A stretch of 64,000 nucleotides of DNA, from positions 1-64,000 of the forward strand of contig NZ_WIND01000010.1 of the NCBI RefSeq assembly GCF_009697225.1, written 5' to 3'. Made by a program: the position numbers and the translations under genes. The notes below the pieces were generated by a model that made no database searches, was not told where the DNA came from, and saw only the letters and a program-made list of their open reading frames with translations. Of the stretch, positions 63,171-64,000 are shown piece by piece. Position 1 is the stretch's first letter, and every line of letters starts with the position of its first letter. This stretch comes from Halovulum marinum. Lineage in GTDB: Bacteria > Pseudomonadota > Alphaproteobacteria > Rhodobacterales > Rhodobacteraceae.

Positions 63171-64000
63171 TCAGGAGTGCTCTTCGCGGGCGATCGCGCA
63201 GAGCGCCCGGTTGTAGGCCTTCAGCGCGTCGATGTGGCTGACCACCCCCAGCAGGTCGGGGGTGCCGTCCTCCTGCGGCCGGCCGATCGGCAGATAGCCG
63301 GCGCGGCTGCGCTCCAGCATCGGCAGGGCGCTTTCCAGCGTGTCCTCGGGGGTCAGCCACACGCCCTGCTCCAGCAGGTCCTGGATCTGCGTCATCGATC
63401 CGGGGCCGCCCTCGCCCAGCGGCGTCATCAGCCGGCCCAGCCGGATCGTCGCCGGCAGGTAATCCTGCGGACCGGCGGCGAGGCGGCGGCCGTGGCGCTC
63501 GATCACGGTCAGGAAATAGCTGTGCGCCACCAGGCGCGTCGACAGCGCCGAAGACAGCGACACCGCCACCATCACCGCCAGCCCAGCCTGCCAGTCGCCG
63601 GTCATCTCGAAGATGATCAGCGTGGTTGAGATCGGCGCGCCCAGCACCGAGGCCGCGACCGCCCCGGTGCCGGCCAGCGCGTAGAGCGACACCGTCCCCG
63701 AGATCGCCGGGAAGATCGAGGTGGCGACATAGCCGAAGCCGAGGCCGGTCAGCGCGCCCAGCATCAGCGAGGGCGAGAACACGCCGCCGCCCATGCGCCC
63801 GGCCACGGTGATCGACACCGCCACCACCTTGACGGCGGCGAACAGCAGCACCTGGCGCAGGTCCAGCCCGCCGGTCAGCGCGCGCGAGGTGGTCTCGTAA
63901 CCGACGCCGATGATGTGCGGGAAGAACACCGCGATGCCGCCCAGCAGCGCCCCGGCGATCGCCGGACGCGCCCAGCCGGGCACGCGCAGCTGGTGCGACA
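63171..64000 (-). CDS. Voltage-gated chloride channel (CLC) with CBS domains, 5' part outside window
   Basis: The frame stays open to the window edge, so the N-terminal half of the channel is missing here. Visible CLC features are AGRMGGGVFSPSLMLGALTG (GxFxP) and LYALAGTGAVAASVLGAPIS, TTLIIFEMTGDW. A C-terminal pair of CBS domains follows (LMTPLGEGGPGSMTQIQDLL; SRAGYLPIGRPQEDGTPDLL, GVVSHIDALKAYN). It is either a chloride channel or a Cl-/H+ antiporter; the gating Glu lies outside the window. It converges with the DUF427 gene. Confidence 0.92.
   Translation of the reverse strand, partial: SHQLRVPGWARPAIAGALLGGIAVFFPHIIGVGYETTSRALTGGLDLRQVLLFAAVKVVAVSITVAGRMGGGVFSPSLMLGALTGLGFGYVATSIFPAISGTVSLYALAGTGAVAASVLGAPISTTLIIFEMTGDWQAGLAVMVAVSLSSALSTRLVAHSYFLTVIERHGRRLAAGPQDYLPATIRLGRLMTPLGEGGPGSMTQIQDLLEQGVWLTPEDTLESALPMLERSRAGYLPIGRPQEDGTPDLLGVVSHIDALKAYNRALCAIAREEHS

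Overview
The window comes from a high-GC alphaproteobacterium, most likely of the Rhodobacteraceae/Paracoccaceae. The evidence is gene content: a trgA-trgB-cysK tellurite-resistance block as known from Rhodobacter sphaeroides, CobS/CobT subunits of the aerobic cobaltochelatase, AcuI, a BCCT transporter, malate synthase G, and phage tail genes of the gene-transfer-agent (GTA) type. All assignments rest on reading motifs and family resemblance by eye; no database search was run.

Positions 1-26293 are an accessory region that ends exactly at the 3' end of a tRNA-Ser(GGA) gene (26294-26383). It has three parts. (a) 1-7170 is a visibly lower-GC patch bounded and cut by decayed insertion sequences (IS1595-like, IS3/IS407-like, IS2-like). 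It holds a caspase-like CHAT/C25-type protease, a 43-residue peptide gene, a divergent cobalamin-type radical SAM protein, and a nucleoside phosphorylase plus class II aldolase pair. (b) 7232-18211 is a prophage or GTA-like remnant: lysis and tail-tip genes (Rz-like, M15 peptidase, DUF6127, DUF2793 fibre, TIM-barrel host-specificity protein, NlpC/P60), a small terminase subunit fused by deletion to the NlpC/P60 gene, a cytosine methyltransferase, and a serine recombinase that has lost its catalytic domain. All head genes are gone. (c) 18332-25558 is a tight four-gene minus-strand operon that looks like an unusual restriction-modification or defence system: cytosine methyltransferase, DUF262/ParB-like protein, Z1-domain helicase, PD-(D/E)XK nuclease.

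Positions 26495-64000 are core-like and GC-rich. In order: glycosyltransferase 25; alaX-cysK-trgB-trgA; photolyase; BCCT transporter; acuI; a sulfotransferase-like protein; a lactonase/Gfo-Idh pair; a glutamine amidotransferase; an NAD-dependent epimerase; malate synthase G with a GlcG-like partner; a WYL regulator with a VOC protein and a 26-bp perfect palindrome upstream; pepN; an SDR; two related membrane-anchored small proteins flanking a DJ-1/PfpI protein; gatB; a second Gfo/Idh; DUF4177; BolA; a J-domain protein; RraA-like; cobS and cobT; an M24 aminopeptidase P; DUF427 behind a regular array of six palindromes; and a partial chloride channel. One low-GC AbiGi-like gene (52442-53287) interrupts this core between gatB and the second Gfo/Idh gene.

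The best candidates for something undescribed are the protease/peptide/radical-SAM/phosphorylase/aldolase patch and the four-gene Z1 operon. Next in interest are the 27-bp palindrome array before the DUF427 gene and the palindrome upstream of the WYL/VOC pair.
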